Origin: Bacillota bacterium
GTDB taxonomy: Bacteria > Bacillota > Clostridia > Acetivibrionales > DTU013
Length of the DNA: 64,000 bases
Reading direction: 5' to 3'
NCBI GenBank assembly: GCA_023433505.1
Contig: JAEZCO010000007.1
Location: forward strand, 1-64,000
The notes below the pieces were generated by a model. That model had not been told where the DNA came from. It saw only the letters and a program-made list of their open reading frames with translations, and did no database searches. Below, piece by piece: positions 27,009 through 35,651 of the stretch; within the stretch, counting starts at the first letter, position 1, and every line of letters starts with the position of its first letter. The position numbers were made by a program, and so were the translations under genes.

Positions 27009-27845
27009 TTATTCCAACTCGTATGTAACAAAAGCGAACTCCCGGCTGTCGGGGGCCCACGAATTCACATTCATTGTACCCTGGCCTCCAAAAGCCTTGA
27101 GCAGCGTTGTAATTTTACCGCCCTGCGCAGGCATCATCCGTATCCTGATATCTTTGTTTGCCGGATGGTCTCCTGGTTTTACCTGCGCAGGAGCATAAGA
27201 AACAAACACAGCTTTCCCGCCATCGGGTGAAACATGGGGGAACCAGTCGTTGGAACCATCGTCGGTCATCTGCCTTTGCTCCGTGCCGTCACAGTTCATG
27301 CGCCATATCTGCATAAGTCCGCTGCGTACCGAATTGAACCAGATATGCTTTCCATCCGGCGAATACTCAGGACCGTCGTCCAGGCCTTCAGCCGTGGTCA
27401 GACGTATTTCCTGCCCCCCTGTGGAAGGTATGGTGTATACATCATAATTACCGTTACGTTCGGCACAATAGGCAAGTGTTTTTCCATCCGGCGACCAGCC
27501 ATGCAGGTAGCTGGGTGAAAGCTCCGTAATGAGCTGTGGTTCGCCGCCTTCCAGAGGTAGTGTCCAAATCCGTGACTGCCCATTGTCATCGGTTCCAGCA
27601 CTTATTGCAATCTGTTTCCCATCTGCACTCAGCACATGGTCATTATTGCAATGGGTACAGATGCCGGTGTCGATCAGCCTTGATTCTTTGGTCATGAGGC
27701 TGAACAAATATATATGCCCATAGGAGTTATATACAAGGCTGCCGCCGTCAACAGTCCAGTTCGGTGCTTCGATATGGCTGTCAAACACTTTTAGTATGCG
27801 GCTTTCCGCTTTCTCAACGTTATATACCTGTAATATGCTTTTCAT
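27009..27845 (-). CDS. TolB-like PD40 beta-propeller protein
   Basis: This 278-residue protein is built of PD40/WD40-like blades with the recurrent core Ser-Pro-Asp-Gly: LSADGKQIAIS, WSPDGKTLAYC, YSPDGKHIWFN, VSPDGGKAVFV. Each blade ends in an IWTLPLEGG- or VYTIPSTGG-type strand. No signal peptide or membrane helix is present, so unlike periplasmic TolB it should be cytosolic. PD40 proteins in Bacillota include oligogalacturonate-lyase-like enzymes, but I cannot point to a catalytic set here. The ribosome site is AGGAGAAAGAC. Confidence 0.8.
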   Translation of the reverse strand: MKSILQVYNVEKAESRILKVFDSHIEAPNWTVDGGSLVYNSYGHIYLFSLMTKESRLIDTGICTHCNNDHVLSADGKQIAISAGTDDNGQSRIWTLPLEGGEPQLITELSPSYLHGWSPDGKTLAYCAERNGNYDVYTIPSTGGQEIRLTTAEGLDDGPEYSPDGKHIWFNSVRSGLMQIWRMNCDGTEQRQMTDDGSNDWFPHVSPDGGKAVFVSYAPAQVKPGDHPANKDIRIRMMPAQGGKITTLLKAFGGQGTMNVNSWAPDSREFAFVTYELE

Positions 27846-27939
27846 GTCTTTCTCCTAACATAATTCTTCACTTCGTTCAGAATGACAAGGTTCAGAGTAC
27901 TTTCATGCCAGTGACGCGCAGGAAAATGGATAGAAGTTA

Positions 27940-29094
27940 CTATAGTCCGATTCTTCCGGGTAAATTAACCGTCCCTGGATGCTGCCCGCTTAGAAGAAAA
28001 TATGCCAGAGCAATTACAGCAAGTCCCAGTCCTATAAGAAGAAGTATCTTCAATATACTAAGGGGTGCATGTCCGCTGACCTTCCCTGTCTGCCCGTTGA
28101 CCATGAATGTATAGGCCTTCTCCTTGTACTTGTAGGCCGATATCCATGTGGGAAGCATTATAAGCTTGTATTTGATATTGTTATAGGCGGTATTTATATG
28201 GATGTTCCTTGTCTCATCCGCATTAATCTGGTCAATAACACCGGATAGAATCCTGTCGTCAACAAATTCACGGACCTTCTGCCATCCCTCTTCAAGACCG
28301 ACGCTGTACCTTTCCGCATAGAAGCCCGACAAGTATTCCGGCTTATAGTGAGTTAATTCATTTGTGTCGAAAGGCTCAAGCTGGCTTAAAAGACCTGCAT
28401 CTACCTGCTTTGTAGCGTATACCGGCAAGTCGTTGAAAAACTTCGAATAGTTCCCGCTTGTGGGCCACCATCTTATTTTCCGGACCTGCTCGGTTTTAGT
28501 GACCTGTTTGCCGTTTTCCATAACCGTCCGTGTTTGCGTAACATAATAATAGGTCCCGCCTTCGCCGGTATATGCCGAAAAGGTCTCGGAATCATACGTC
28601 CAGCACGGGAGATATAAGCCCTTCAAGCGCTGAAGCTGATAGTTGCTTTTCAAGGCTTTGGGCGCAAAGAACTTCTTCTTGATCCAATCCGAGAATAATT
28701 GCTTTGCGTTTTTCTCTGTTACCTTAAAGGGGATCAGAGATTCAGGTGCTATTCCTGCGGACCTGCCATTTTTGACGATATGGGAAGAGCCGCAAAAAGC
28801 GCAAAACTGAGCGGTTTCATTGGCTCCAAGTACTGTTTCGGCCCCGCAGCCGTCACACTTGATTACTCTTGTCTCTCTGGCCCATTCCTCAGGGATATTC
28901 TCTTCGGCTCCCGTAAAGTCATACTCATTGATAGCGGATGTATCCTTTGGAATTACTATTTTGTTGCCGCAGTATGCGCAGGAAAGAGACCCGCTTTCAG
29001 GGTCAAAAACCATGTTTCCGCCACAGGCCTTGCAGGGGAATTTATCCGTCTCCATTTGCTCTTTTATTTCCTGTACCTCTTGCTCTTCCGCCAT
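27940..29094 (-). CDS. YdjG-like zinc-ribbon protein with one C-terminal membrane helix
   Basis: This 384-residue protein begins with two zinc ribbons, CKACGG...CAYCG (about residues 17-42) and CDGCG...CAFCG (about 75-100). A long middle domain (FKVTEKNAKQLFSDWIKKKF, GLYLPCWTYDSETFSAYTGEGG) and one hydrophobic helix near residues 346-366 follow. The order matches the TFIIB-type zinc-ribbon proteins exemplified by B. subtilis YdjG, sometimes mislabelled as PriA helicase. It is encoded 15 bases downstream of the SPFH protein, as in the ydjFGHI context, so a membrane-linked complex with that protein is likely. The exact biochemical role is unknown. Confidence 0.8.
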   Translation of the reverse strand: MAEEQEVQEIKEQMETDKFPCKACGGNMVFDPESGSLSCAYCGNKIVIPKDTSAINEYDFTGAEENIPEEWARETRVIKCDGCGAETVLGANETAQFCAFCGSSHIVKNGRSAGIAPESLIPFKVTEKNAKQLFSDWIKKKFFAPKALKSNYQLQRLKGLYLPCWTYDSETFSAYTGEGGTYYYVTQTRTVMENGKQVTKTEQVRKIRWWPTSGNYSKFFNDLPVYATKQVDAGLLSQLEPFDTNELTHYKPEYLSGFYAERYSVGLEEGWQKVREFVDDRILSGVIDQINADETRNIHINTAYNNIKYKLIMLPTWISAYKYKEKAYTFMVNGQTGKVSGHAPLSILKILLLIGLGLAVIALAYFLLSGQHPGTVNLPGRIGL

Positions 29095-29109
29095 CCTTCA
29101 CACCCCTCA

Positions 29110-30255
29110 TCAAAGCTTTGTGCCGCATTCGGTACAGAACTTGGCACTGCCGTCCAGCTTTTTCCCGCATCCGCTGCAGGTTATTTGGACGGCTTGCCGG
29201 GCTCCGCATTCCGGGCAGAATTTTAACCCGGCGTCCATTTCGGAATCGCAGCTGACACACCGTGCTTTCGGCTGTGAAAGCGTCTGCCCGCAGGAGCCGC
29301 AGAACTTCTGCCCCGCCGGAACCTCCGCCTTGCAATTGGGGCAGATTGCTCCCGGTGCGGCCTGCTTTGCCGGAGCCTCCGGATTCTGTTGCTGATTCGT
29401 TTTGAAAGCATCCGTCATGATGTTCCCAATGGCTGCACCGGCGCCAAGCCCTACCCCTGCGCCGGCAAAGGCATTGCCCGGATTCTGTGCGGCGTCCTTG
29501 ATGGCCTCTGCCGCCTGAAACTGCATATACTGCTGCAGGTTGCCCAGAACACCCATGGAAGTTCTCTTGTCCAGCATCTTTTCCACTTCCTCGGGAAGCG
29601 AAATATTTTCAAAATAAAAGGTTACAAGCTGCAGCCCCAGGCCTTCGAACCGCTCCTGCAGCTTTACCCTGGCCTGTTCGCTTAATTCATCGTAATGGCT
29701 TGCCAGATCAAGTGCGGGAATCTTTATTTCTCCCAGCAAATCGGTTATGCCCGAGATGATAGAGCGTTTTAACTGCCCGGAGATACTCTCCGTATCAAAA
29801 ACCTGGTTTGTTGCAACTACTTCCTTCATGAAGATTACTGGGTCCGACACTCTATAGGAATAGATGCCAAAAGCCCTGAGCCTCAGCATCCCGAACTCCG
29901 CATCCCTCATCATGATTGGGTTGGATGTCCCCCACTTCTGGTCGGTAAACTGTTTGGTATTCACAAAATATACTTCCGCTTTAAACGGAGAATTGAAGCC
30001 GTATTCCCAGGATTTCAGCTTGGTGATGACGGGCAGGTTCTGCGTACTTAACTCATACAATCCGGGTGTAAATACATCGGTAATCATTCCTTCATTGACA
30101 AATACCGCTGCCTGGGATTCCCTTACGGTGAGCTTTGCTCCCATTTTGATTTCCTTGTTCTGGACCGGGAATCGGTAAACCATGGTATCATCGGTATTAT
30201 CCGTCCATTCGATGACCTCGATAAACTGGCTTTTGATAAAATCAAATAGTCCCAT
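29110..30255 (-). CDS. YdjI-like SPFH-domain protein with C-terminal zinc ribbons
   Basis: This 381-residue protein has an SPFH/band-7 fold (about residues 20-235: VIEWTDNTDDTMVYRFPVQNKEIKMG, ending GLGLQLVTFYFENISLPEE), a Gly/Ala-rich linker, and two or three C-terminal zinc ribbons (CPNCKAEVPAGQKFCGSCG, CVSCDSEMDAGLKFCPECG, CSGCGKKLDGSAKFCTECG). This matches YdjI-type proteins, which assemble at membranes and, in B. subtilis, act with PspA-like proteins in envelope stress. No pspA-like gene is in the window. The start has AAAGGAGGTG. First gene of a two-gene unit. Confidence 0.88.
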   Translation of the reverse strand: MGLFDFIKSQFIEVIEWTDNTDDTMVYRFPVQNKEIKMGAKLTVRESQAAVFVNEGMITDVFTPGLYELSTQNLPVITKLKSWEYGFNSPFKAEVYFVNTKQFTDQKWGTSNPIMMRDAEFGMLRLRAFGIYSYRVSDPVIFMKEVVATNQVFDTESISGQLKRSIISGITDLLGEIKIPALDLASHYDELSEQARVKLQERFEGLGLQLVTFYFENISLPEEVEKMLDKRTSMGVLGNLQQYMQFQAAEAIKDAAQNPGNAFAGAGVGLGAGAAIGNIMTDAFKTNQQQNPEAPAKQAAPGAICPNCKAEVPAGQKFCGSCGQTLSQPKARCVSCDSEMDAGLKFCPECGARQAVQITCSGCGKKLDGSAKFCTECGTKL

Positions 30256-30715
30256 TTAAACACCTCCTTTTTTTATCATAAATAATTCTACGCTTCATAA
30301 AATCATTAAGTCTCAAAAAAACACATAAAAATATCTACTTCTAAATATTATACCATAATCCTTTATCGGAAAAGATATATATTCCGGTTTATTACTGAAG
30401 CGCCTGCGGGGACAGGCTTGCTAAAAAGTCCTCCGCCCAAGCCCATAAAGAAGTTATCCTATAGCTTTGTAAAACTTGATATGATATACTGAAAAATATT
30501 ACAGGCCTCCTGATACTACAACGAAAACAACCGACTCATCCTTGCAGAAATAACGCATTAAAGCTTTGCGATTATTCCCGCAAGGCGCATAAATGCCGTA
30601 TCAAAAATGAAGTTTTCGTTGTAGTACTGACGGATATTTTCAATCAAAGGATAAAGAAACACAATTTCATTACCTCCGGGTTCATCGATACTCCTAAATT
30701 AAAGGGGATGGAACA
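30256..30715. other. 460-bp gene-free region between divergent genes
   Basis: It separates the SPFH gene (minus) from the GH1 gene (plus) and contains the inverted-repeat element at 30514-30626. Both genes have strong ribosome sites at its borders. I see no riboswitch or further gene. Confidence 0.6.
30514..30626. repeat. 113-bp element with perfect 15-bp inverted ends
   Basis: TACTACAACGAAAAC at 30514-30528 is exactly inverted as GTTTTCGTTGTAGTA at 30612-30626. A short inner stem CCTTGC/GCAAGG (30540-30545 with 30580-30585) lies between. It resembles the degenerate element at 9198-9329 in its right half and hairpin position. MITE-like in form, but no transposase or target duplication is seen. 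Confidence 0.7.
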
Positions 30716-31999
30716 ATGCCTTTTAAATTGAAAGAAGGCTTATTACTGGGCGCAGCCACTGCCGCAACACAAATCGAGGGCGGCGAGTGCGGGCATAACT
30801 GGAACGACTGGTATCACCGCGGCAAAATCAAGGATGGCTCCGATCCCGCACGTGCTACGGATCATTACAACCGCTGGCGGGAGGATGCAGACCTTATGGC
30901 TGCTATGGGCCTGAAGGCTTACCGCCTCGGCATCGAATGGGCGCGTCTGTGCCCTGCGGAGGATAAGGTGGATAAAGCCGCAATATCGCATTACCGCCTA
31001 GAACTGGCTTATCTGCGAAAAAAGGGCATCCTTGTGCTCCTGACGATCCATCATTTTACTAACCCCATGTGGTTTGAGAAAAAAGGCGGGTTTACAAAGG
31101 CGGAGAACATAAAATATTATCTGGACCTGGTGGCACTGGTGGTGCGCTCCTTCGGCGATCTGGTTTCAGAGTATATCACCATAAACGAACCCAATGTTTA
31201 TGCTGCCAACTCCTTTTATTTCGGCATCTGGCCTCCTGGGAAAAAGTCCTTCGGGCTTTCAAACACTGTCATGTCCAACATGGCTGTCTGTCATATCCGC
31301 GCCTATCAGCTGATTCACAAAATGCGCGGTGAGTTGGGATACCATGACACGCAGGTGAGCTTCGCAAATCATGTAAGAATATTTGATCCGGAAAATCCGA
31401 TAAATCCCTGGCACCGCGTATGCGCACCGCTGCTTGAGCGCTGCTTCCAGAGCGCTGTCACCCGGGCCGCATGCTTCGGCATATTCAAATGGCCGCTGAA
31501 AGCACAGGCCCATGTGGAACCGGGCCAGTACTGCGATTTTATTGCGGTGAACTATTACACCCGTTCAACTGTTTCAGGCTTTAAAGACGGCGTGTGCAAG
31601 GATGCACAAAAAAACGACCTGGGCTGGGAGATTTATCCCAAGGGAATTGTGCGCTGCACAGAGAAGCTCTACAGCCAGCTCAAACGTCCGATATACATAA
31701 CGGAAAACGGCACTTGCGACAATACCGACGCTTTCCGCTGCCGCTACATTTATGAACACCTGCAGGCGCTCTGCGAATCCGGATTGCCTGTCCGGCGGTA
31801 CTATCACTGGTGCTTCTGCGATAACTTTGAGTGGATTGAAGGCGAAAGCGCCCGATTCGGCCTTGTCCATGTGGACTATAAAACCCAGAAACGCACTGTC
31901 AAAAGGTCCGGAGAATTCTATTCCGATCTTATCCGCGCAGGCGGTGTGACGCAGGAGCTTTTCGAAAAGTATGTCAGAAATCAGGAATACCACTTCTGA
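30716..31999 (+). CDS. GH1 beta-glucosidase / 6-phospho-beta-glucosidase family
   Basis: This 427-residue cytosolic retaining glycosidase has a GH1 barrel starting FKLKEGLLLGAATAATQIEG. The acid/base Glu is in ITINEPNVYAAN (about residue 158) and the nucleophile in YITENGTCDN (about 330). GH1 enzymes release glucose or related sugars from beta-linked oligosaccharides. There is no signal peptide. Because the next gene is a cation symporter and not a PTS, an unphosphorylated substrate is likely. It is slightly shorter than the usual 440-480 residues. AAGGGGATGG precedes the ATG. The stop is 63 bases before the transporter start, so the two form an operon. Confidence 0.93.
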   Translation: MPFKLKEGLLLGAATAATQIEGGECGHNWNDWYHRGKIKDGSDPARATDHYNRWREDADLMAAMGLKAYRLGIEWARLCPAEDKVDKAAISHYRLELAYLRKKGILVLLTIHHFTNPMWFEKKGGFTKAENIKYYLDLVALVVRSFGDLVSEYITINEPNVYAANSFYFGIWPPGKKSFGLSNTVMSNMAVCHIRAYQLIHKMRGELGYHDTQVSFANHVRIFDPENPINPWHRVCAPLLERCFQSAVTRAACFGIFKWPLKAQAHVEPGQYCDFIAVNYYTRSTVSGFKDGVCKDAQKNDLGWEIYPKGIVRCTEKLYSQLKRPIYITENGTCDNTDAFRCRYIYEHLQALCESGLPVRRYYHWCFCDNFEWIEGESARFGLVHVDYKTQKRTVKRSGEFYSDLIRAGGVTQELFEKYVRNQEYHF

Positions 32000-32062
32000 A
32001 AAGGGAAGAACAGCCTTTCACTCTATAACAGGAAATGTCTTTAATAAAGGAGGAGCTAAGGA

Positions 32063-33451
32063 ATGAACGGCATCACAAAATCAAACCGCTACAACTATGG
32101 TCTTGGCACTGTGGGCAGAGATATGCTCTATACTATGGTCAGTGTATACCTGATCTTCTATCTGACAGATATTCTCAATCTGCCTGACTCCACCATGTGG
32201 GCCATGACCGGCGCACTTACGGTTTTGCGCATATTCGATGCTGTCAATGACCCTTTTATGGGCTATCTGGTGGACAATACACATTCCCGTTTCGGCAAAT
32301 TCAAGCCTTGGATAGCCATAGGGGGTATCATTGGAGGCATCCTTACCGTACTGCTGTTTACCGATTTGGGATTGGCGGGTACAGGATATGTCATCTCCTT
32401 TGTTATTCTTTATCTGGCCTGGGACTTTACATACGGCGCCAATGATATTGCCTACTGGTCCATGCTCCCTTCCCTGACGACGGATCAGAAGGAACGTGAA
32501 AAGACAGGAGCCTTTGCTCGAATCTGTGCAAATGTGGGAATGTATATCGTTGTGGTCGGCATACTCCCCATCACAGAAGCCCTGGGCGGCGACAAAAGAG
32601 CTTGGTTCCTCCTGGCAGTCGGAGTGGCGGTTTTCACGCTGGTATTTTTATGCTTTACGCTCTTCGGCGTCAGGGAGAATCGCAATTTATACAAAAAAGA
32701 AGAAACCACCTCGCTGAAAGAGATGTTCAAAGTGCTTTTCAAAAATGATCAGCTTTTGTTCACCGCCATTTCCATGGCGCTGTTTATGATCGGATACTCC
32801 ATCACAACAACCTTCGGGGTGTATTTCTTCAAATATGCCTATAAGGACGAAGGCATGTATTCGGTTTTTGCAGGTGTTCTGGGTATATCCCAGCTTCTGG
32901 CACTGGCCCTTTTCCCCATCTTCTCCAAGAGATACAGCCGCAGGCAGCTATACGCCTTTTCAACGGTTTTGGTCGTAGCGGGCTATCTTGTATTTTTCCT
33001 CTCCCCCATGAAAATAATTCCCATTGGTATCGCAGGCGTATTGATCTTCATCGGCCAGGCCTTTATACAATTGCTGATGCTGGTATTCCTTGCCGACACC
33101 GTTGAGTACGGCCAGTGGAAGCTGGGCCGCAGGAATGAGAGCATTACCTTCTCGGTGCAGCCTTTCATCAATAAGATCGGCGGCGCACTCGGAAATAGTA
33201 TTGTGGGCGTCACCCTCATTGTTTCAGGGATCAACTCCGCCGCTACGCCTGAGGATGTGACTCCCGAGGGACTGCTCATCATGAAGCTGGCAATGCTGAT
33301 ACTTCCGCTGATAATTATCGTGGCCGGCTATATCATTTACCACTTCAAGTTCAAAATCGACAAGAAAATGTTTGACAGAATCCTGGCGGAGCTTGACGAG
33401 CGCGGCGATTTCAGTCCCAAGGACAGCGAAATCGGTTATGCCGGCAAGTGA
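32063..33451 (+). CDS. GPH-family sugar:cation symporter (MFS)
   Basis: This 462-residue transporter has twelve predicted helices and the glycoside-pentoside-hexuronide features: the N-terminal NRYNYGLGTVGRDMLYTMVSVY, the loop ILRIFDAVNDPFMGYLVDNT-like segment near residue 60, and YWSMLPSLTTDQKEREKTGAFARI in the middle of the first half. Members such as MelB and XylP co-import glycosides with Na+ or H+. With the GH1 enzyme just upstream it forms a two-gene glycoside import and cleavage unit. AAAGGAGGAGC is the ribosome site. Confidence 0.92.
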   Translation: MNGITKSNRYNYGLGTVGRDMLYTMVSVYLIFYLTDILNLPDSTMWAMTGALTVLRIFDAVNDPFMGYLVDNTHSRFGKFKPWIAIGGIIGGILTVLLFTDLGLAGTGYVISFVILYLAWDFTYGANDIAYWSMLPSLTTDQKEREKTGAFARICANVGMYIVVVGILPITEALGGDKRAWFLLAVGVAVFTLVFLCFTLFGVRENRNLYKKEETTSLKEMFKVLFKNDQLLFTAISMALFMIGYSITTTFGVYFFKYAYKDEGMYSVFAGVLGISQLLALALFPIFSKRYSRRQLYAFSTVLVVAGYLVFFLSPMKIIPIGIAGVLIFIGQAFIQLLMLVFLADTVEYGQWKLGRRNESITFSVQPFINKIGGALGNSIVGVTLIVSGINSAATPEDVTPEGLLIMKLAMLILPLIIIVAGYIIYHFKFKIDKKMFDRILAELDERGDFSPKDSEIGYAGK

Positions 33452-33499
33452 AAACCACAGCAAAGAAGTGAAAGTTTTGCTGCCTCGTTACAAATAGAT

Positions 33500-33650
33500 G
33501 AGATTGCCGCGTCGCTACCGCTCCTTGCAATACCTATGCCACAAAGTGGCACACATGAGAATGAAAAGATGTAGCGATCGCCATCCAAAGTCCTTCTGGG
33601 GTGGGCGACCAGTGGCCGCCCCTACACTAGATTACTTTTCATACCAATGA
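33500..33650 (+). repeat. Composite repeat R2, copy 1
   Basis: An R1-like start (GAGATTGCCGCGTCGCTACC) is followed by about 60 bases and then a hairpin-forming block GGTGGGCGACCAGTGGCCGC, ending TTTTCATACCAATGAC. All parts recur in the same order at 37308-37458. The block GGGCG...CGCCC folds on itself. Confidence 0.8.
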
Positions 33651-33699
33651 CGCCGTGGTTATTTGCTAGCGTCGCGGCATTAAAAGGGTATTCACATAT

Positions 33700-33728
33700 T
33701 TGCATGAGTTAACATAAAATATTATCAT
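33700..33728 (+). promoter_or_regulatory. Promoter of the diguanylate cyclase gene
   Basis: TTGCAT (33700-33705), 17 bases, TATCAT (33723-33728), 62 bases upstream of the ATG. Each hexamer differs modestly from the vegetative consensus. Confidence 0.45.
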
Positions 33729-33790
33729 GGGAATAGACGATTACATAACCCCTGACAGTATACATATATAGCAGAAAAGGTGGGGGACAT

Positions 33791-34699
33791 ATGTCATCAA
33801 AGATAATAATAACACTGGAAGACCTCAAATGTTCCATGGGCGTATTTGAAAAAATTTATGACGCCATGCGCATTATCGATCCGGTGAAAAAAAAGATTAT
33901 CAACTATTCCGACGGAGTATTGAACGAATCTCCTTTCAGCTGTTATGATTTCTGGGCCCAGGGAAAGGTCTGCAGCAATTGCATTTCCATGCGTGCCTTC
34001 AATGAAAAGGATGCTTTCATCAAGCTGGGCTGGGTTGGCAATAAAATATATCTGGTTTTAGCCGTCCCTGTACAGGACGACAGCGAAACTCTGATTCTCG
34101 AACTGATGAAGGATGTATCCGGCTGCCTGCTTGTAGATCCTTCCGAAGAAGTCAAAAACAACAACCTGCTGCGGACCCTGAATGAAATCGGGCAGCTGCA
34201 GATACGGGACAGCCTGACCGGAATCCTCAACCGCAGATTTATTGACGAAAGCCTGCCGGCCAACATTCTCAACAATAGCGTCGGTTTATTCCCGTACGGT
34301 ATTATTTTTGCGGACATTGATCATTTCAAGCTTGTAAACGACACTTACGGACATATTGCCGGAGACTTTGTATTGAAGGAATTTGCCGGGCTGCTGCAGG
34401 AAAGCCTGGTGGGCCATGAAGGCTGGGCAGCCAGGTATGGCGGCGAAGAATTCCTTATCTATTTAAAGGACAAAAGCAAGGCCTCGGTAAAAAAATTTGC
34501 GGAAGCCCTCCGGAGCAGGGTTGAAAATTATGAATTCAATTATGAGGGAAACAAAATAAAAATAACCTCCAGCTTTGGGGTATGTTTCGTTCACAAGAAC
34601 TTCAACATCCGGATGGAAGAATTGGTGGACGGTGCGGATAAAAACCTGTACAAAGCCAAATACGGCGGCCGCAACAGAGTTGTGGCATCGGAGCTGTAG
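33791..34699 (+). CDS. GGDEF diguanylate cyclase with Cys-containing N-terminal domain
   Basis: This 302-residue cytosolic protein has a C-terminal GGDEF domain (about residues 140-300) with the active-site motif RYGGEEF near residue 217 and the preceding IIFADIDHFKLVNDTYGHIAGD. It should make cyclic di-GMP. No RxxD inhibitory site precedes the motif (sequence there is LVGHEGWAA). The N-terminal region is a small PAS-like domain with the unusual pattern SCYDFWAQGKVCSNCISMRA, whose three cysteines could bind metal or respond to redox; this is inference. The start follows AGGTGGGGGACAT. It has its own promoter and faces the RpiR gene. Confidence 0.88.
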   Translation: MSSKIIITLEDLKCSMGVFEKIYDAMRIIDPVKKKIINYSDGVLNESPFSCYDFWAQGKVCSNCISMRAFNEKDAFIKLGWVGNKIYLVLAVPVQDDSETLILELMKDVSGCLLVDPSEEVKNNNLLRTLNEIGQLQIRDSLTGILNRRFIDESLPANILNNSVGLFPYGIIFADIDHFKLVNDTYGHIAGDFVLKEFAGLLQESLVGHEGWAARYGGEEFLIYLKDKSKASVKKFAEALRSRVENYEFNYEGNKIKITSSFGVCFVHKNFNIRMEELVDGADKNLYKAKYGGRNRVVASEL

Positions 34700-34747
34700 G
34701 AGCTTGCGGCGCAATAAAGGGTTTCAGATGACCGTTTACTTCACACC

Positions 34748-35629
34748 CTAAATCTTATTCACATCCAATGCATTGTTTGATCTGCTCAAGCCTTCGACAA
34801 ACTTATCCTTCTTTGTAAGCAGGACATTGATAAACAAGCTTTCCAGCAAACACAGCTCCGCAACCCTTTTGGACATTACCTCTCCCTTGACATGCTCCGT
34901 AAAAGCAGCGGTCAGCAGAAGAATATCCGAATTTTTTGCCAAGGGAGATACGGGGTAGTTGGTGATGCTTATGATGGTTGCGCCGGTCACCCTTGCGTAT
35001 TTTACCAGTTCTACAATACTCTTTGTCCTGCCGGAATGGGAAATGGCAATGACCACATCCCCTTTATCCAGGTGGGATACGGAAATCAGTTGAATATCGG
35101 GATCCGCGGACGCCTGGACATTTGCCCCTGCCCTGATAAACTTCTGGAAGCCCGAAAGCGCAACATTGGCGGCATCGCCCACCCCGCACAACACTATTTT
35201 CTCCGCTCCGGAAAGTGCTTCTACCGCTCTTTTATATTCGTTTTTATCAATTACGTTCAGTGTGTCCTTGAGGGCTTGTATTGAAGCCTGAAAAACTTTT
35301 TCCGTCACCGAATCAAAGGTATCCCCATCCTTGATTCCGGCATACAAGGCAACGGATTTATCATCCCTGCCCTGTCCCAGATGCGCTTTCAATTCAGGAT
35401 AGCCGCCATACCCCAGCTTCCGGGCAAGGCGGACCAGCGTAGCCTCGCTGCAGCCTCCCGCTTCGGCTGCGTCAACAATGGAAGCCTCCGAAAAAAAGCC
35501 GGGCTTTTCCAGCAATAGATCCGCTGCTTTTTTCTCTGCGGACTTTAAGGAATCATATACTGCCCGAAGCTTTACAAGACAGCTGTGGGGGATCAATTCC
35601 GCATTTTCTTCGCTAATATGAATGGGCAT
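34748..35629 (-). CDS. MurR/RpiR-family transcriptional regulator
   Basis: This 293-residue regulator has an N-terminal RpiR helix-turn-helix (EASIVDAAEAGGCSEATLVRLARKLGYGGYPELKAHL, about residues 45-85) and a C-terminal SIS domain (IVLCGVGDAANVALSGFQKF, VVIAISHSGRTKSIVELVKYA) that binds a phosphosugar. It is the last gene of the catabolic operon 34748-42064, 23 bases after the kinase, and is the obvious local regulator. The inverted repeat at 42199-42238 in front of the operon is a plausible binding site. Confidence 0.9.
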   Translation of the reverse strand: MPIHISEENAELIPHSCLVKLRAVYDSLKSAEKKAADLLLEKPGFFSEASIVDAAEAGGCSEATLVRLARKLGYGGYPELKAHLGQGRDDKSVALYAGIKDGDTFDSVTEKVFQASIQALKDTLNVIDKNEYKRAVEALSGAEKIVLCGVGDAANVALSGFQKFIRAGANVQASADPDIQLISVSHLDKGDVVIAISHSGRTKSIVELVKYARVTGATIISITNYPVSPLAKNSDILLLTAAFTEHVKGEVMSKRVAELCLLESLFINVLLTKKDKFVEGLSRSNNALDVNKI

Positions 35630-35651
35630 CGCATTATTACCTCTGAATACT

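Larger units (their letters stand above)
33452..33790. other. 339-bp stretch with repeats and a promoter
   Basis: It contains the composite repeat at 33500-33650, which also occurs at 37308-37458, and the promoter of the diguanylate cyclase at 33700-33728. No gene is present. Confidence 0.7.
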
